Origin: Hyphomonadaceae bacterium TMED5
GTDB lineage: Bacteria > Pseudomonadota > Alphaproteobacteria > Caulobacterales > Hyphomonadaceae
NCBI GenBank assembly: GCA_002173095.1
Contig: NHBK01000014.1
Span: 310,001-374,000, forward strand
DNA length: 64,000 nucleotides
Direction of reading: 5' to 3'
The notes under the pieces are model-generated. The model saw only the letters and a program-made list of their open reading frames with translations. It did not search any database and had not been told where the DNA came from. Made by a program: the position numbers and the translations under genes. Position 1 is the first letter of the stretch. Every line of letters begins with the position of its first letter. Of the stretch, positions 9,362 through 19,232 are shown in pieces.

Positions 9362-9409
9362 ATAGCGGGGGCTTTTTAAGCTTAACCCAGACCGCTTGGT
9401 CCCCGCTAT
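9362..9409 (+). other. Large hairpin between TonB receptor and flavin oxidase genes
   Basis: ATAGCGGGG (9362-9370) pairs perfectly with CCCCGCTAT (9401-9409) across a 30-base loop, in the 104-base gap after the receptor. There is no clean T-run (TTTCC only), so it may reduce read-through or protect the receptor mRNA end rather than terminate fully. Confidence 0.5.
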
Positions 9410-9447
9410 TTCCTTCCAGAACACTCTCCGATCCGAGGAATATCAAA

Positions 9448-10755
9448 ATGACTCCTGATACTGATCAGACGACGGGTGAATTCCGTCTGTCACGTCGCAC
9501 GGTTTTGACGGCCATGGTTGCGGGTGGAACGCTTGCGGCGTGTGCGCCTTCCAGCAGTGAAGCGCAAACGTCGGATGCACCGACAGCGGCGAGTGTCAGA
9601 ACAGACGGTGTCAGTGATGTAGTGGTCATCGGTGCTGGTGTTTTTGGTATGTGGACGGCCTGGACACTTCAGAAACAGGGATTGTCTGTCACGCTGGTCG
9701 ATGCCTGGGGGCCGGGAAACAATCTGTCATCTTCTGGTGGTGAGTCCCGCCTTATCCGGACAGAGTATCTGGGTAATCGCCTTTATACCGGGATGGCGCA
9801 TGAATCGCTGCCGCTCTGGAGAGAGTTGTCAGACCGGTCTGGCCTTCCGATTTTTCACGATTGCGGCGCGTTGTATCTCTATCGGCATGAAGCTGAAAAT
9901 GTTCAGGAAAGCTTCCGCTTGCAGCAAGATCTCGACATTCCGATTGAGCGGATTGAACGGGCCGATATGGAGGCGCGTTTCCCACAATTCAGCTTTGAAG
10001 AAATTTCCTACGGCATTTACCAGCCGACGATGGGCGCGATTATGGCGCGCCGTTCACTGCAGGTGCTGGCTGAAGAATTCGTGGCTGCTGGTGGAACTTA
10101 CATTCAGGGCAAAGTGATGCCGATCTCTGCGACCGGCGAGATCACATCTGTTCAAACCGAAGCGGGAGAAGAGATTTCCGGCGGCCAATTCATTTTCGCC
10201 TGTGGGCCATGGTTGCCGAAACTTTTCCCAGAGGTTGTCGGTCGACGCATTATCGCGACGCGCCAGGAAGTCTATTTCTTCCAGCCTGAAGCTGGTAATG
10301 CGCGCTTTGATTATACCCAAATGCCGGCCTGGGTAGATGCCCATGAAGAAGATTTGCATTACGGTTTCCCATCACTTGAGAACCGTGGCTTCAAGATTGC
10401 GCTCGATATTCATGGCGCTGAAACGGACCCGGATACGCAAATCCGCAAGGTCACTGAATCCGGTGAAGCTGCTGTCCGTGCCTATATGAGCAAACGTTTC
10501 CCGATCCTGGCGGAGCGTCCGCTCTCTGAAACGCGCGTCTGCCAATACGAAAACTCCGTCTCCGGAAACTTCCTGATTGATCACCATCCGGAATTTTCAA
10601 ACGTTATCCTCGTGGGTGGCGGCACTGGGCATGGCTTCAAACACGGCCCCGCTGTCGGGCGCTATGTGAGTGAACTGGCGACAGGAACGCTCACTGATCC
10701 AGCACCTGTGTTTGCGCTTTCAGAACATGGCTTTCACCCGGAAGGTGCGCACTGA
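9448..10755 (+). CDS. FAD-dependent oxidase of the DAO / monomeric sarcosine oxidase type, exported
   Basis: A 435-residue protein. The N-terminus has a Tat-like motif (SRRTVLTAM) and a lipobox (LAAC), so it is probably a folded, exported lipoprotein. The dinucleotide site VIGAGVFGMWTAWTLQ comes next, then GGESRLIRTEY, a motif of monomeric sarcosine and N-methyltryptophan oxidases. Near the C-terminus CQYENSVSGNFLID places a Cys where MSOX attaches FAD covalently, followed by GGGTGHGFKHGP. It probably oxidises an N-methyl or secondary amino acid to an imine, releasing H2O2. The substrate is unknown. It sits between a TonB receptor and the D-glutamate pair. Confidence 0.82.
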   Translation: MTPDTDQTTGEFRLSRRTVLTAMVAGGTLAACAPSSSEAQTSDAPTAASVRTDGVSDVVVIGAGVFGMWTAWTLQKQGLSVTLVDAWGPGNNLSSSGGESRLIRTEYLGNRLYTGMAHESLPLWRELSDRSGLPIFHDCGALYLYRHEAENVQESFRLQQDLDIPIERIERADMEARFPQFSFEEISYGIYQPTMGAIMARRSLQVLAEEFVAAGGTYIQGKVMPISATGEITSVQTEAGEEISGGQFIFACGPWLPKLFPEVVGRRIIATRQEVYFFQPEAGNARFDYTQMPAWVDAHEEDLHYGFPSLENRGFKIALDIHGAETDPDTQIRKVTESGEAAVRAYMSKRFPILAERPLSETRVCQYENSVSGNFLIDHHPEFSNVILVGGGTGHGFKHGPAVGRYVSELATGTLTDPAPVFALSEHGFHPEGAH

Positions 10756-10893
10756 CGCTGCAATTTGCAGATTTGATCACCTAACGCGCAGGTTGTCCCG
10801 TCCAGATTTTCATCGGGCGCCTGCTCTGGCCGGATATCAGCTGACATGTACTGTCTGATCCGGCCTTTATTTTCTGAAGGAGCAGGATTTTTG

Positions 10894-11922
10894 ATGACGG
10901 AACCGCTGGAGTGTCTGGCTGGCATAGACTGGCCTGCAGGATTGACCTCCCATGCTGCACTGGAAGAATGGACGCTTCATGCGCCTTTCATTATTGCCCG
11001 TGGGCGGCAGGATGAGATCACAGTTGCGACGGTTGAGCTAAAAGCTGGCGGTAAAACCGGACGCGGAGAATCCTGCCCTGTAGAGCATTATGGAGAGACG
11101 CCACAAAGCGTTCTGGGTCAGATCACTGAAATGCTGTCCCGCCTGGAAGCGGGTGAGCGCTGGGTGGACATTCATGATGAGCTGCCAGCGGGTGCAGCCC
11201 GAAACGCTGTCGACTGCGCGGTCTGGGATCTTGCGGCCAAACTGTCTGGGAAATCCGTCACAGAACTGGTCGGCATGCCAGAACTGGAGCCGGTTTTTAC
11301 CGTTTACACGCTGAGCGTTGGAACGCCTGACAGCATGGCGAAGGCCGCCATTGCGGCAAACGCCCATTCAAGGCTCAAGGTAAAACTTGGCGGGGATGGA
11401 CAGGATGCCGCCCGCATTCGTGCTATTCGCGCGGCCGTGCCGGATATGCCACTTATCGTCGACGTGAATGAATACTGGTCACGAGAGATGCTACTCGAAA
11501 ACCTGCCTGTCATGGCGGAGTGCGGCATTCAGATGCTGGAACAGCCGCTCAAGGCTGGCGATGACGCAGAATTGGAAGGCATTGATCATCTCGTGCCGAT
11601 TGGCGCTGATGAATCGGTTCATGTCACCTCTGATCTGACCAGAATTTCCAGCTGGTATGATGTGGTCAATATCAAGCTCGATAAAACCGGTGGTCTCACC
11701 GAAGCTCTGCGGCTGAAAAATGCTGCAATTTCAGACGGAAAGCTCACTATGGTTGGCTGTATGCTGGGTACATCTCTGGCAATGGCGCCGGCACATGTCA
11801 TCGCGCAGGGCTGTGCATTCGTAGACATTGATGCCCCGCTTCTGGTTGGTAAAGACCGGGAATTCGGCATGGTCTATGAGGCTAGCCGCGTTTCCCCGCC
11901 AGTGCCGGAACTCTGGGGGTAA
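10894..11922 (+). CDS. dgcA: Enolase-superfamily racemase/epimerase, DgcA type (N-acetyl-D-Glu racemase)
   Basis: A 342-residue enolase-superfamily enzyme. ATG 10894 follows GAAGGAG (10876-10882). Catalytic features are visible: the KxK pair in LKVKLGGD, metal ligands in VDVNEYW, LEQPL and GADESVH, and the second lysine in NIKLDKTGG, as in Ala-Glu dipeptide epimerases. Directly downstream is a DUF1611 gene, the partner in the described DgcN-DgcA route in which D-glutamate is N-acetylated and the product racemised to the L form. The neighbourhood favours DgcA; a dipeptide epimerase (YkfB type) is the main alternative. Confidence 0.8.
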   Translation: MTEPLECLAGIDWPAGLTSHAALEEWTLHAPFIIARGRQDEITVATVELKAGGKTGRGESCPVEHYGETPQSVLGQITEMLSRLEAGERWVDIHDELPAGAARNAVDCAVWDLAAKLSGKSVTELVGMPELEPVFTVYTLSVGTPDSMAKAAIAANAHSRLKVKLGGDGQDAARIRAIRAAVPDMPLIVDVNEYWSREMLLENLPVMAECGIQMLEQPLKAGDDAELEGIDHLVPIGADESVHVTSDLTRISSWYDVVNIKLDKTGGLTEALRLKNAAISDGKLTMVGCMLGTSLAMAPAHVIAQGCAFVDIDAPLLVGKDREFGMVYEASRVSPPVPELWG

Positions 11923-12034
11923 TTCTCCAATCAATTGCCGATGCGGTGCAGTTTCTGACCCGCAAAATGAAGCTCAGCCCAAGTGAAAAACCTAATTTGA
12001 CTGACCTGAGACAATACGCTGGACGGGACACGCC

Positions 12035-13036
12035 ATGTTGAAAATCATCACGCCATATCTGCTGTTTGCAGGCGATTCACCTTACATCAAAACCGGTTTG
12101 GGGGTGAAAGACTGGCGACCTGAGCTTTGCGTTGCGCAAATGCGCTATCCGGGCAATGAGGCGACGTTTGGCCTGCCTGATATGTCTTTTGAAGAGGCCT
12201 TTGCCGCCGGTGCGCGTACCGTGTTGCTGGGTGGAGCGCCTCCGGGCGGTGGCCTTCCTGAGAGTTGGGTAAAAGACCTTCAGCAGGCATTGAAGGTTGG
12301 CTTCGATATCGCGTCCGGTCTGCACGACAAACTGAACGATAATCCCGTTCTGAAACCGCTGGCCGAAAAGCTTGGGCGAAAGCTCTGGGATGTGCGCACG
12401 GTCGATCGAAGCTTTCCGATGGGACAGTTTGAAAAACGTCCCGGTAAACGCCTTCTGACGGTTGGCACAGATTGTGTGGTCGGGAAGAAATATACGGCGC
12501 TTGCCATCGACAAAGAATTTAAATCGCGGGGCATGGCATCTGATTTCCGTGCCACAGGCCAGACCGGTATTCTGATTGCTGGTGAAGGCATTCCGATGGA
12601 TTCGGTGATCTCAGACTTTGTGTCTTCGGCGGCAGTTTTGCTCAGCCCGGAGGCCGCAGCTGACCATTGGGACGTGATTGAAGGACAGGGGTCTCTCTTC
12701 CACCCGGCTTATGCCGGCGTAACCATGGGTCTTGTTCACGGCAGCCAGCCCGATGCGATGGTTCTGTGTTCAGACCCGACGCGCACGCGAATTGCTGCTT
12801 TTGAGCTCTATCCGGCGCCGCCGCTTGAGGAATGCATTTCCCGCTACACTGAGGCGGCGCGTCTGACCAATCCGGATGCGGAAGTGGTGGGTGTCAGCCT
12901 GAATACGTCCAGCTATTCAGCTGAAGACGCTGAGGCTCTGCTTAAATCGACAAGTGATGCGCTCGGCCTGCCATGCGTTGACCCGATCCGCACAGGTGTT
13001 GCAGCGATTGCAGACCATATTCAGGCGGTAAAATAA
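12035..13036 (+). CDS. dgcN: DUF1611 P-loop protein, DgcN-type D-glutamate N-acetyltransferase
   Basis: A 333-residue cytoplasmic protein. The N-terminal domain includes GGAPPGGGLPESW; the C-terminal domain has a Walker-like P-loop in GTDCVVGKKYTA (about residue 144-155) and EGQGSLFHPAYAGVT, both typical of DUF1611. Members named DgcN acetylate D-glutamate in marine alphaproteobacteria and act with DgcA, encoded just upstream here with the same orientation and a 112-base gap. Older names are DUF1611 family or NAD-dependent epimerase-like. The ribosome site is weak (GGACGGGA). Confidence 0.78.
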   Translation: MLKIITPYLLFAGDSPYIKTGLGVKDWRPELCVAQMRYPGNEATFGLPDMSFEEAFAAGARTVLLGGAPPGGGLPESWVKDLQQALKVGFDIASGLHDKLNDNPVLKPLAEKLGRKLWDVRTVDRSFPMGQFEKRPGKRLLTVGTDCVVGKKYTALAIDKEFKSRGMASDFRATGQTGILIAGEGIPMDSVISDFVSSAAVLLSPEAAADHWDVIEGQGSLFHPAYAGVTMGLVHGSQPDAMVLCSDPTRTRIAAFELYPAPPLEECISRYTEAARLTNPDAEVVGVSLNTSSYSAEDAEALLKSTSDALGLPCVDPIRTGVAAIADHIQAVK

Positions 13037-13038
13037 CT

Positions 13039-14067
13039 TTAAGCGGCGGCTTCGACCGCCGTTAGAAACGCTTTGAGATTTTCAGGGAGTGCAGGGCATA
13101 AATACCCGCCTTCCTGAATGAAGCTTGTGGGCAAGCCGAGGCTCGAAATCATCGTTCCTGCCGCCGCAAAACCATCTTTAGAAATTTCGAACGCCCCGAT
13201 GGGGTCTTCTTTAGCGGCATCAAGCCCCAATGCGACGACCAGCGCGACAGGTTGGTACTTCTGTATGCGTTCGCATGCCGTTTTGAGAGCGTTCAGAAAA
13301 ACCTCATCGCCAGTGCCTTTCGGCAAAGGCAGGTTCAGATTGTAGCCTTTGCCACGCCCTTTGCCGGTCTCATCCGGATATCCGGCGAAGAAAGGATAAT
13401 AGTCTGACGTGTCGCAATGAATGGAAACCGTCAGCACTTTTGACTGGTCATAGAAGATGCCCTGCGTTCCATTGCCATGATGCACATCTATATCGAGCAC
13501 GGCGACACGGTCATTGGTGAGCGCACGCAGATATCCGGCGGCAATTGACGCGTTATTGAGATAACAGAAGCCAGCGGCAGCATCGGCGAAGGCGTGATGG
13601 CCCGGCGGACGACAAAGCGCATAGGAAAGCCCTGATTTCATAGAGTCTTCGGCGGCCGCAATCGCGCATTGAGCGCTCCAGTAAATGGCAGACCAGCTGC
13701 CCTCACGAATAGGCGTGGACGTATCACAGGCATAATAGCCAAGCTGTCCGAGCAGGCCTTCCGGACGCGCATGCATTTGCGGTTTTGAGAAGTGATTACC
13801 CAGCAATTCGTCTCGTGGTTCGCCCGGAATCTCATCGCGACGTGACCAGGCGCTGGCAAGGAAATCGACATAGTCGTCTGAATGAACTGCCCGTATGGGC
13901 GCTTCACCGAAATCTGCGGGTTCGAGGCACTCGCACCCGATCTCTTTAGCGGCACTCAGAAGAACGCGGTGTCGCTCATCGCTTTCGGGGTGATCAATGA
14001 TCTCGCCTCGTCTGAAATACTGTTTCGGATCATGGCTCAGACAGTGCGGTGACTGATAGGCGCGCAT
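13039..14067 (-). CDS. Histone-deacetylase-like amidohydrolase (acetylpolyamine type)
   Basis: A 342-residue zinc hydrolase of the class II HDAC / acetylpolyamine amidohydrolase family. The catalytic His pair is in CRPPGHHAFAD, the zinc Asp and His in DIDVHHGNGTQ, and a further zinc Asp is expected near GLDAAKEDP. The start ATG has GGGGAA upstream. It converges on dgcN with only two bases between the stops; a CGGCGG-CTTCGA-CCGCCG hairpin inside its last codons (13044-13061) could act as a weak terminator. Substrates may be acetylated polyamines or other N-acyl compounds; a role with the neighbouring N-acetyl-amino acid genes is possible but unproven. Confidence 0.85.
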   Translation of the reverse strand: MRAYQSPHCLSHDPKQYFRRGEIIDHPESDERHRVLLSAAKEIGCECLEPADFGEAPIRAVHSDDYVDFLASAWSRRDEIPGEPRDELLGNHFSKPQMHARPEGLLGQLGYYACDTSTPIREGSWSAIYWSAQCAIAAAEDSMKSGLSYALCRPPGHHAFADAAAGFCYLNNASIAAGYLRALTNDRVAVLDIDVHHGNGTQGIFYDQSKVLTVSIHCDTSDYYPFFAGYPDETGKGRGKGYNLNLPLPKGTGDEVFLNALKTACERIQKYQPVALVVALGLDAAKEDPIGAFEISKDGFAAAGTMISSLGLPTSFIQEGGYLCPALPENLKAFLTAVEAAA

Positions 14068-14278
14068 GAATTTTCCCCGATCATAAAACTCCAGACAGCG
14101 TATACGAGCAGACCCTTATTCTACTGGCAAGAAAAGCTTCTGGCTTTGGCCCGGTATCAACATGGTTTGGCCTCGTGAACTGAGCGCTCAAAGATCAGTT
14201 TTTCTATCGTGTTTATGGGGACGTCGCGGCTGGGATGCCGTGGCTTTTACTGGCTTAAAACAAGAAAAGACACGGCTA

Positions 14279-15244
14279 ATGGAAGCGCAATTGTCAGAGA
14301 CCGCGGCGACAATCGAACCTGAAATTGCGCGCTTTGTCCGAGAAACGCTGACTGAATCAGCAGAGCGGGCGGCGGCCGAAACTGTGCAGCCCGTACCGAT
14401 TGCCCGTAAGCGCGAAATCGCTGAGCTTGTGCGTGCGCGGTGGACTGTCGGCGGGCCGGATATGGCGACGACGCATAACCTGACACTGCCTGAGACATCG
14501 CTTCGCGTGCGGATTCATATTCCGAAACATGTTTCCACAAAAGGCACGCTTTTATATCTGCATGGCGGGGGCTGGATGGTGTTCAGCATAGATACCCATG
14601 ACAGGATTATGCGGGAATATGCGGAGCGCACGGGCTGCGCTGTTGTCGGCCTTGATTATTCGCTCGCGCCAGAGAACCGTTTTCCGCAGCCTCTTCTGGA
14701 TATTCTTTGTTGTATCGACTGGCTGCGCGAAGAAGGCGATGCCTATGGTCTGGATGTTTCAACTCTGGTGATTGGCGGGGATTCTGCCGGTGCCAATCTT
14801 GCGCTGGCATCGACGCTTATGCTGCGTGATCAGAAATGCTCAATGCCTGATGGCTTGCTTCTGAATTATGTGGCGGTCGACACTGAGGCACGTGCATCCC
14901 ACAAACTTTATGATGGTCTGCCCTATATGTTGAATGCTGATGAGATGGTCGACTTCTGGGTGGGTTATCTGGATGCACCGACTACGGACAATCCATATGC
15001 GCGGCCATTACTTGCAGACCTGTCACGGCTGCCGCCTGCGCAATTGCATATCGCTGAATGTGATGTCCTGCTGGATGAGAATCTGGAATTGGACCGCCGC
15101 CTGAAAGAGGCCGGAAATGAGGTGGATACCCATCTCTGGCATGGTGCTACGCATAGTTTTCTTGAAGCTGTCAGCATTTCTGAAACAGCCAATGCGGCCT
15201 TCGATGCGAGCGCGAACTGGCTGAAAGGTGTGTTGTCGGCATGA
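14279..15244 (+). CDS. Alpha/beta hydrolase of the hormone-sensitive lipase (HSL) family
   Basis: A 321-residue esterase if started at ATG 14279, the usual length of the family. The frame stays open to ATG 14162, but those 39 residues look non-conserved. The oxyanion-hole motif HGGGW and the nucleophile GDSAGAN are both present, with the acid in AECDVLLDE and a terminal catalytic His in GATHSF. It hydrolyses short acyl esters or amides. The stop overlaps the start of the PaiB-like gene by four bases (ATGA), so the two are translationally coupled. The physiological substrate is unknown. Confidence 0.86.
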   Translation: MEAQLSETAATIEPEIARFVRETLTESAERAAAETVQPVPIARKREIAELVRARWTVGGPDMATTHNLTLPETSLRVRIHIPKHVSTKGTLLYLHGGGWMVFSIDTHDRIMREYAERTGCAVVGLDYSLAPENRFPQPLLDILCCIDWLREEGDAYGLDVSTLVIGGDSAGANLALASTLMLRDQKCSMPDGLLLNYVAVDTEARASHKLYDGLPYMLNADEMVDFWVGYLDAPTTDNPYARPLLADLSRLPPAQLHIAECDVLLDENLELDRRLKEAGNEVDTHLWHGATHSFLEAVSISETANAAFDASANWLKGVLSA

Positions 15245-15831
15245 GCGCCGCTTTCTCTGACGTACAGCCCGAAGCCCTTCTGAAATTTGTACGCGAATAT
15301 CCGTTGGCCTGGGTCGTTCCGGAAGCGAAACCGGCTGCGGCCATGCTAATGTCCTTGGTCGTCGAAACCGACGAGGAGGGTTTGCCAGCCTATCTGATCG
15401 GCCACCTTCCGAAACACTCACCTGCAGCAAAAGCATTAGCGGAAGACACTTCAGCGACCTGTCTGTTTCTGGGGCCGAACGCTTATATGCAGCCGCAATG
15501 GGTCAGCCAAACCAAATGGGGACCGACATGGAATTTTGTGTCTCTGAAACTCGGCGCTGACCTGGCCCTGTCAGATGATCTGGCTGCTCCTGCGCTGCAG
15601 GCGCTGACAACTCAATTGGAAGACACCAAAGGGTCAGCTGCATGGTCTACGGATCAGATGGGTGAACGGTTTGAGCAGCTTTTGAAGGCGCTTACGGGTT
15701 TTCGCGCGCCTATCAGCTCTATGGAGCCGCGGTTCAAGCTCGGACAGGATGAGAACGAGACCACGTTTGATGAATTGCTGGCCGGACTCGGAGATCATCC
15801 ACTGGCGGGCTGGATGAGCGGCGGGCGTTAA
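15241..15831 (+). CDS. FMN-binding PaiB-family protein
   Basis: A 196-residue protein with the split-barrel flavin-binding fold of the PaiB family (named after a Bacillus negative regulator of sporulation and proteases). Diagnostic stretches are FLGPNAYMQPQW, KWGPTWNF and SSMEPRFKLGQDE. In most bacteria these proteins bind FMN or haem and their role is not settled. It is coupled to the upstream esterase by an ATGA overlap. Catalytic activity cannot be read from sequence. Confidence 0.8.
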   Translation: MSAAFSDVQPEALLKFVREYPLAWVVPEAKPAAAMLMSLVVETDEEGLPAYLIGHLPKHSPAAKALAEDTSATCLFLGPNAYMQPQWVSQTKWGPTWNFVSLKLGADLALSDDLAAPALQALTTQLEDTKGSAAWSTDQMGERFEQLLKALTGFRAPISSMEPRFKLGQDENETTFDELLAGLGDHPLAGWMSGGR

Positions 15832-15852
15832 ACACCGCTCTGCCCCTGCGTA

Positions 15853-17361
15853 TTACCCTTCTTCGGAAACGCTGGCGCCCATCATCATGATACGGGAATA
15901 GCCCGTGATCATGCGTTCCAGATTCTCAAGTGAAAGACGTTCATTCGTTCCGTGCATGCCGCCCATATCTTCATTGGAGTAAACGGTCGGCACAAAGCGG
16001 AAAATGTTCTCATCTGTGACGATGGCTGCAAAGCGCGCATCCACACTGCCAACCACCATGCCTGGAATGACCGGCACACCTTCGCCTGTGTCAGACGCGA
16101 CGCTTTCCAGAATGCGATATGGCAGGCCTTCAATGGATGAGACAGGAGATGGATCAGCCACGATGCCGGCGGTGATCAGCTCAAACTCCATGCCGCCAAT
16201 CGGGTCCAGAACACGTCGCATATGTGCTTCCAGATCTTCAGCCGTGTCAGACGGGTGCAGGCGGAAATTGACAACCGCTGACGCATTTGGCGGCAGGACA
16301 TTATCTTTGTTCGACCCGGCCAGCATGGTTGGCGCAGCGGTTGTGCGCAGCATGGCATTGAACATCACATCTTCTTCGGTGACGCTTTCCATCATCCAGC
16401 CAAAGGCAAAGCTGTTTGCCATGGCGAAGCGGATTTTAAACGGCAAATCGTCGGCCATGCTGCGTACCGCTTCCGGGAAGGGCGATGAAGTGAGATCGAT
16501 CGGCATCTGATTATCGTCGAGCGCAGCAAGCGCACGGCCGAGGCGTACGGCGCTTGTATTGCGGCGAGGAATAGCCGCATGCCCACCATTATCGACGGCT
16601 GTAATGCGGTAAGAGCGATACCCTTTTTCTGAGACACCAATCAGGGCAGCGGGCTGGCCGGTAAGGGCGTAGGTTTCCAGAACCTCCATACCCTCATCGA
16701 GTACGAAATATGGCCGGATGCCGCGTTCGCGCTGAAGGTTGAACATGGCTTCCGCGCCCGTGCCGCCGACTTCTTCATCATGACCATATTGGAAGATGAT
16801 GGAACGTTCCGGCACCCATCCGGAAGCGGCGAGCAGTTCTGCGGCTTCGAGCATGGCGACGATCGGGCCTTTGCAGTCCATCGTGCCGCGACCATAGACA
16901 TAGCCTTCGCTGATCACCCCTTCAAAAGGGGAATGGTTCCATCCGTCCAGCGTCGAAAAATCGACCGGCACGACGTCCAGATGGCCCATTAGAATGATCG
17001 GATCAGCGTCTGGATTGCTGCCCTGCCAGGTGATCATGAGGCTGCTGTCGGCGACGGTCTCAAAAGTAGATTGAGCTGAAAGTGCAGGAAAGCTGCGTTG
17101 CACAAAGGCGTGGAAGTCCAGCCATGGCTGGTTTTGTCCCGGTCTTGGATCACCGCTACGCAGTGTAATGGTCTGATAGGTGATGGCTTCTGAGAGTTTG
17201 CCAGCAGCAACATCAATGTCGATTGCGGGTGCTGCGGGCAGGGCCAGAAGGTCTTCATTCTCCGACGTGCTGGTGAACATGAAGGCGCGCACAAGACAGA
17301 CGGCCAGAAACAGAATGATCGCAGCGATCAGGAACAGGACAGGTTTCATCAGGGCGCGCAT
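15853..17361 (-). CDS. M20 family metallopeptidase (carboxypeptidase S / PM20D1-like), membrane-anchored
   Basis: A 502-residue protein. An N-terminal hydrophobic helix (residues 6-26) anchors it with the enzyme in the periplasm. Metal ligands of M20 peptidases are present: GHLDVVPVD, GRGTMDCKGP, YGHDEEVGGTGAE and a final His in GGMHGTNE. A lid domain lies in between. The relatives (yeast CPS1, human PM20D1) cut peptides or N-acyl amino acids. GGAGG precedes the start. It is oriented like the CocE-type hydrolase behind it (54 bases upstream) and probably shares its transcript. It fits the peptide or N-acyl amino acid theme of the region. Confidence 0.87.
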   Translation of the reverse strand: MRALMKPVLFLIAAIILFLAVCLVRAFMFTSTSENEDLLALPAAPAIDIDVAAGKLSEAITYQTITLRSGDPRPGQNQPWLDFHAFVQRSFPALSAQSTFETVADSSLMITWQGSNPDADPIILMGHLDVVPVDFSTLDGWNHSPFEGVISEGYVYGRGTMDCKGPIVAMLEAAELLAASGWVPERSIIFQYGHDEEVGGTGAEAMFNLQRERGIRPYFVLDEGMEVLETYALTGQPAALIGVSEKGYRSYRITAVDNGGHAAIPRRNTSAVRLGRALAALDDNQMPIDLTSSPFPEAVRSMADDLPFKIRFAMANSFAFGWMMESVTEEDVMFNAMLRTTAAPTMLAGSNKDNVLPPNASAVVNFRLHPSDTAEDLEAHMRRVLDPIGGMEFELITAGIVADPSPVSSIEGLPYRILESVASDTGEGVPVIPGMVVGSVDARFAAIVTDENIFRFVPTVYSNEDMGGMHGTNERLSLENLERMITGYSRIMMMGASVSEEG

Positions 17362-17414
17362 GGTCAGCCTCCGGTGTGGGTCACAGGGAATGGTTTGGTG
17401 AAAGGCGGCGTGAG

Positions 17415-19232
17415 CTAGCGGATAACCGGCAGTTCAACCCGCGTTGGAAACTCAGAACAACGGTAAACGTCCCAGTTGGCTGGTGGCGTTTCCGGTGGCT
17501 CGAAATTGTCGACATCTGCGCCCGTCAGGACGATGCGGATGGAGTGACCTTCCTGGAACAGATAGGAGGTCGGGAACATTGAGAAATTCAGCAGAACCGG
17601 CTCATCTTCGCTGAGAATGGCAGCGTCTTCCTGAAGGAAGGAATGATATGGACCGACCGTCTCATAAGGCGCTTCAGATGTCTGGCGCTGAATGCCAGCC
17701 AGAACACCTTCGGTCACATAAGCTGCGCTGCCATCAGGCGCGACATCTTCCAGATAGACAAAGAACTGTCCGTCCGCCTGATCGGATGTGAGGTAGAGGA
17801 ATATCTCCGGATGGCCCGTGACCTCAGTGTCTTCGCTCAGAGGCGGAGCGGTATAGCTGAGGACAGGAGATCCTTCCGGATGGATGTTATCAAGCGCCAT
17901 CGGGTCAACCGCGAGCATGCCCCATCGGGAGGCGAGCGTCGTGCCAGTGGAGTAATCCACGGTGTAAGCGTCGCTGAGTGCGCCTTCGCAGGCTGCGTCG
18001 GAAAGAGCGGCGTCGTCGCCAAAATAGAGTGTTTCCGTCTCAGCTTCCGGTGGCCATGTGTCGGCTGCTTTCCAGGCATTTTCGACCATGGTGTAGTAGT
18101 GAACCGGCGCTTCAGCATCCATACCGGTGTCAACGTCGGCCAGATACTCGTCGAAATAACGGATTGCCTCGCCCACAAGGTCGAATGACGTTGCCGGGTT
18201 TCCACCGCGTGGTGTCACATCCAGCGGCGCACCGTGTTTCCATGGGCCGATTGTCAGGCGCGAACCTGGTGTGTCGATGGTCAGAAAACGCTTGATCGAG
18301 CCTGTCAGAAAGCTGCTGTCATACCAGCCGGTGAGGCCATAGAAAGGCAGGCCTGAGGCTTCCAGTTCTTCGATATAAGCGTGCGGAGAGTTTTTATCGG
18401 CTTCGATGGCGGCGTCCGGAATGACATAGTCATCACGGAAATGCATGGCCATGACCGTGTCATAGATATTGCCATTATACTGGTGAGAGGTGATGGCGGC
18501 TGGCAGTGAGACGTCATCTACCGGCAGCACTGTGAAGTCATAGGCATTGGCATCAATCGCGCTGTTAAAGCCGGTCCAGCGTTCGAAGAAAGAACTATTG
18601 CGAACGCCGCCCGGTGCGGAGACATCCGCGAAAACATCAAAAGCGGAGAACATCGGCATAACTGCGCGAAGCGTGTCATTGCCTGTCGTTGCCGCCATTT
18701 CTGCAGCGCCACCCTCGTAAGAGCCGCCCAGCGTCCCAGTGTCGCCATTTGACCAGTCCTGCGCGGCGATCCAGTCGAGAATGACATCATAATCGGCCAC
18801 TTCTTCAGGCGACCATGGCACGCTCCATCGACCTGTCGAGGCGCCTGTGCCGCGAACATCCATTGCCACATAGGCATAGCCATTGCCGACATAGCGGCGC
18901 ATTGGGATCATGGACTCAAGCGGCTGACCGTAAACGGCGCGCAGATAGCGCGTGATGCGGACCAGTGAAGGGAAGGTCTCATCCTCGGCGCGATCTGCGG
19001 GCAGATAGACGGTGACAGCGATCTGTGTGCCGTCCGGCATGGTGACATATTCAGACCATGTCTCAATGTCAGAGGCTTCAATCGGGGGTGCCAGCTCATA
19101 ACTCGCCCAGCTGGTATCCTCAGCCTGTGCTGAAGGCAAAGTTGCAGCCAGCCCGACCAGAGCAAATGCAGAAACGGCTGTCCGGAAAGCATGGCGTGAG
19201 GCCGAATGCTGTTTGGTCAGATGCTTGGTCAT
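17415..19232 (-). CDS. CocE/NonD family serine hydrolase, secreted
   Basis: A 605-residue protein started at the ATG at 19232, which has GAAGGA upstream and opens a signal peptide (RTAVSAFALVGLAATLPSAQA). A longer reading to 19307 lacks these features. The alpha/beta domain carries the nucleophile in GTLGGSYEGGAAEM; the acid and His are expected in WYDSSFL and GPWKHG. The C-terminal jelly-roll (VTGHPEIFLYLTSDQADGQFFVYLEDV...) is the X-Pro dipeptidyl-peptidase C-domain. Family activities include cocaine esterase, glutaryl-acylase and X-Pro peptidase, so it probably hydrolyses an acyl ester, acyl amide or peptide in the periplasm. Confidence 0.88.
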   Translation of the reverse strand: MTKHLTKQHSASRHAFRTAVSAFALVGLAATLPSAQAEDTSWASYELAPPIEASDIETWSEYVTMPDGTQIAVTVYLPADRAEDETFPSLVRITRYLRAVYGQPLESMIPMRRYVGNGYAYVAMDVRGTGASTGRWSVPWSPEEVADYDVILDWIAAQDWSNGDTGTLGGSYEGGAAEMAATTGNDTLRAVMPMFSAFDVFADVSAPGGVRNSSFFERWTGFNSAIDANAYDFTVLPVDDVSLPAAITSHQYNGNIYDTVMAMHFRDDYVIPDAAIEADKNSPHAYIEELEASGLPFYGLTGWYDSSFLTGSIKRFLTIDTPGSRLTIGPWKHGAPLDVTPRGGNPATSFDLVGEAIRYFDEYLADVDTGMDAEAPVHYYTMVENAWKAADTWPPEAETETLYFGDDAALSDAACEGALSDAYTVDYSTGTTLASRWGMLAVDPMALDNIHPEGSPVLSYTAPPLSEDTEVTGHPEIFLYLTSDQADGQFFVYLEDVAPDGSAAYVTEGVLAGIQRQTSEAPYETVGPYHSFLQEDAAILSEDEPVLLNFSMFPTSYLFQEGHSIRIVLTGADVDNFEPPETPPANWDVYRCSEFPTRVELPVIR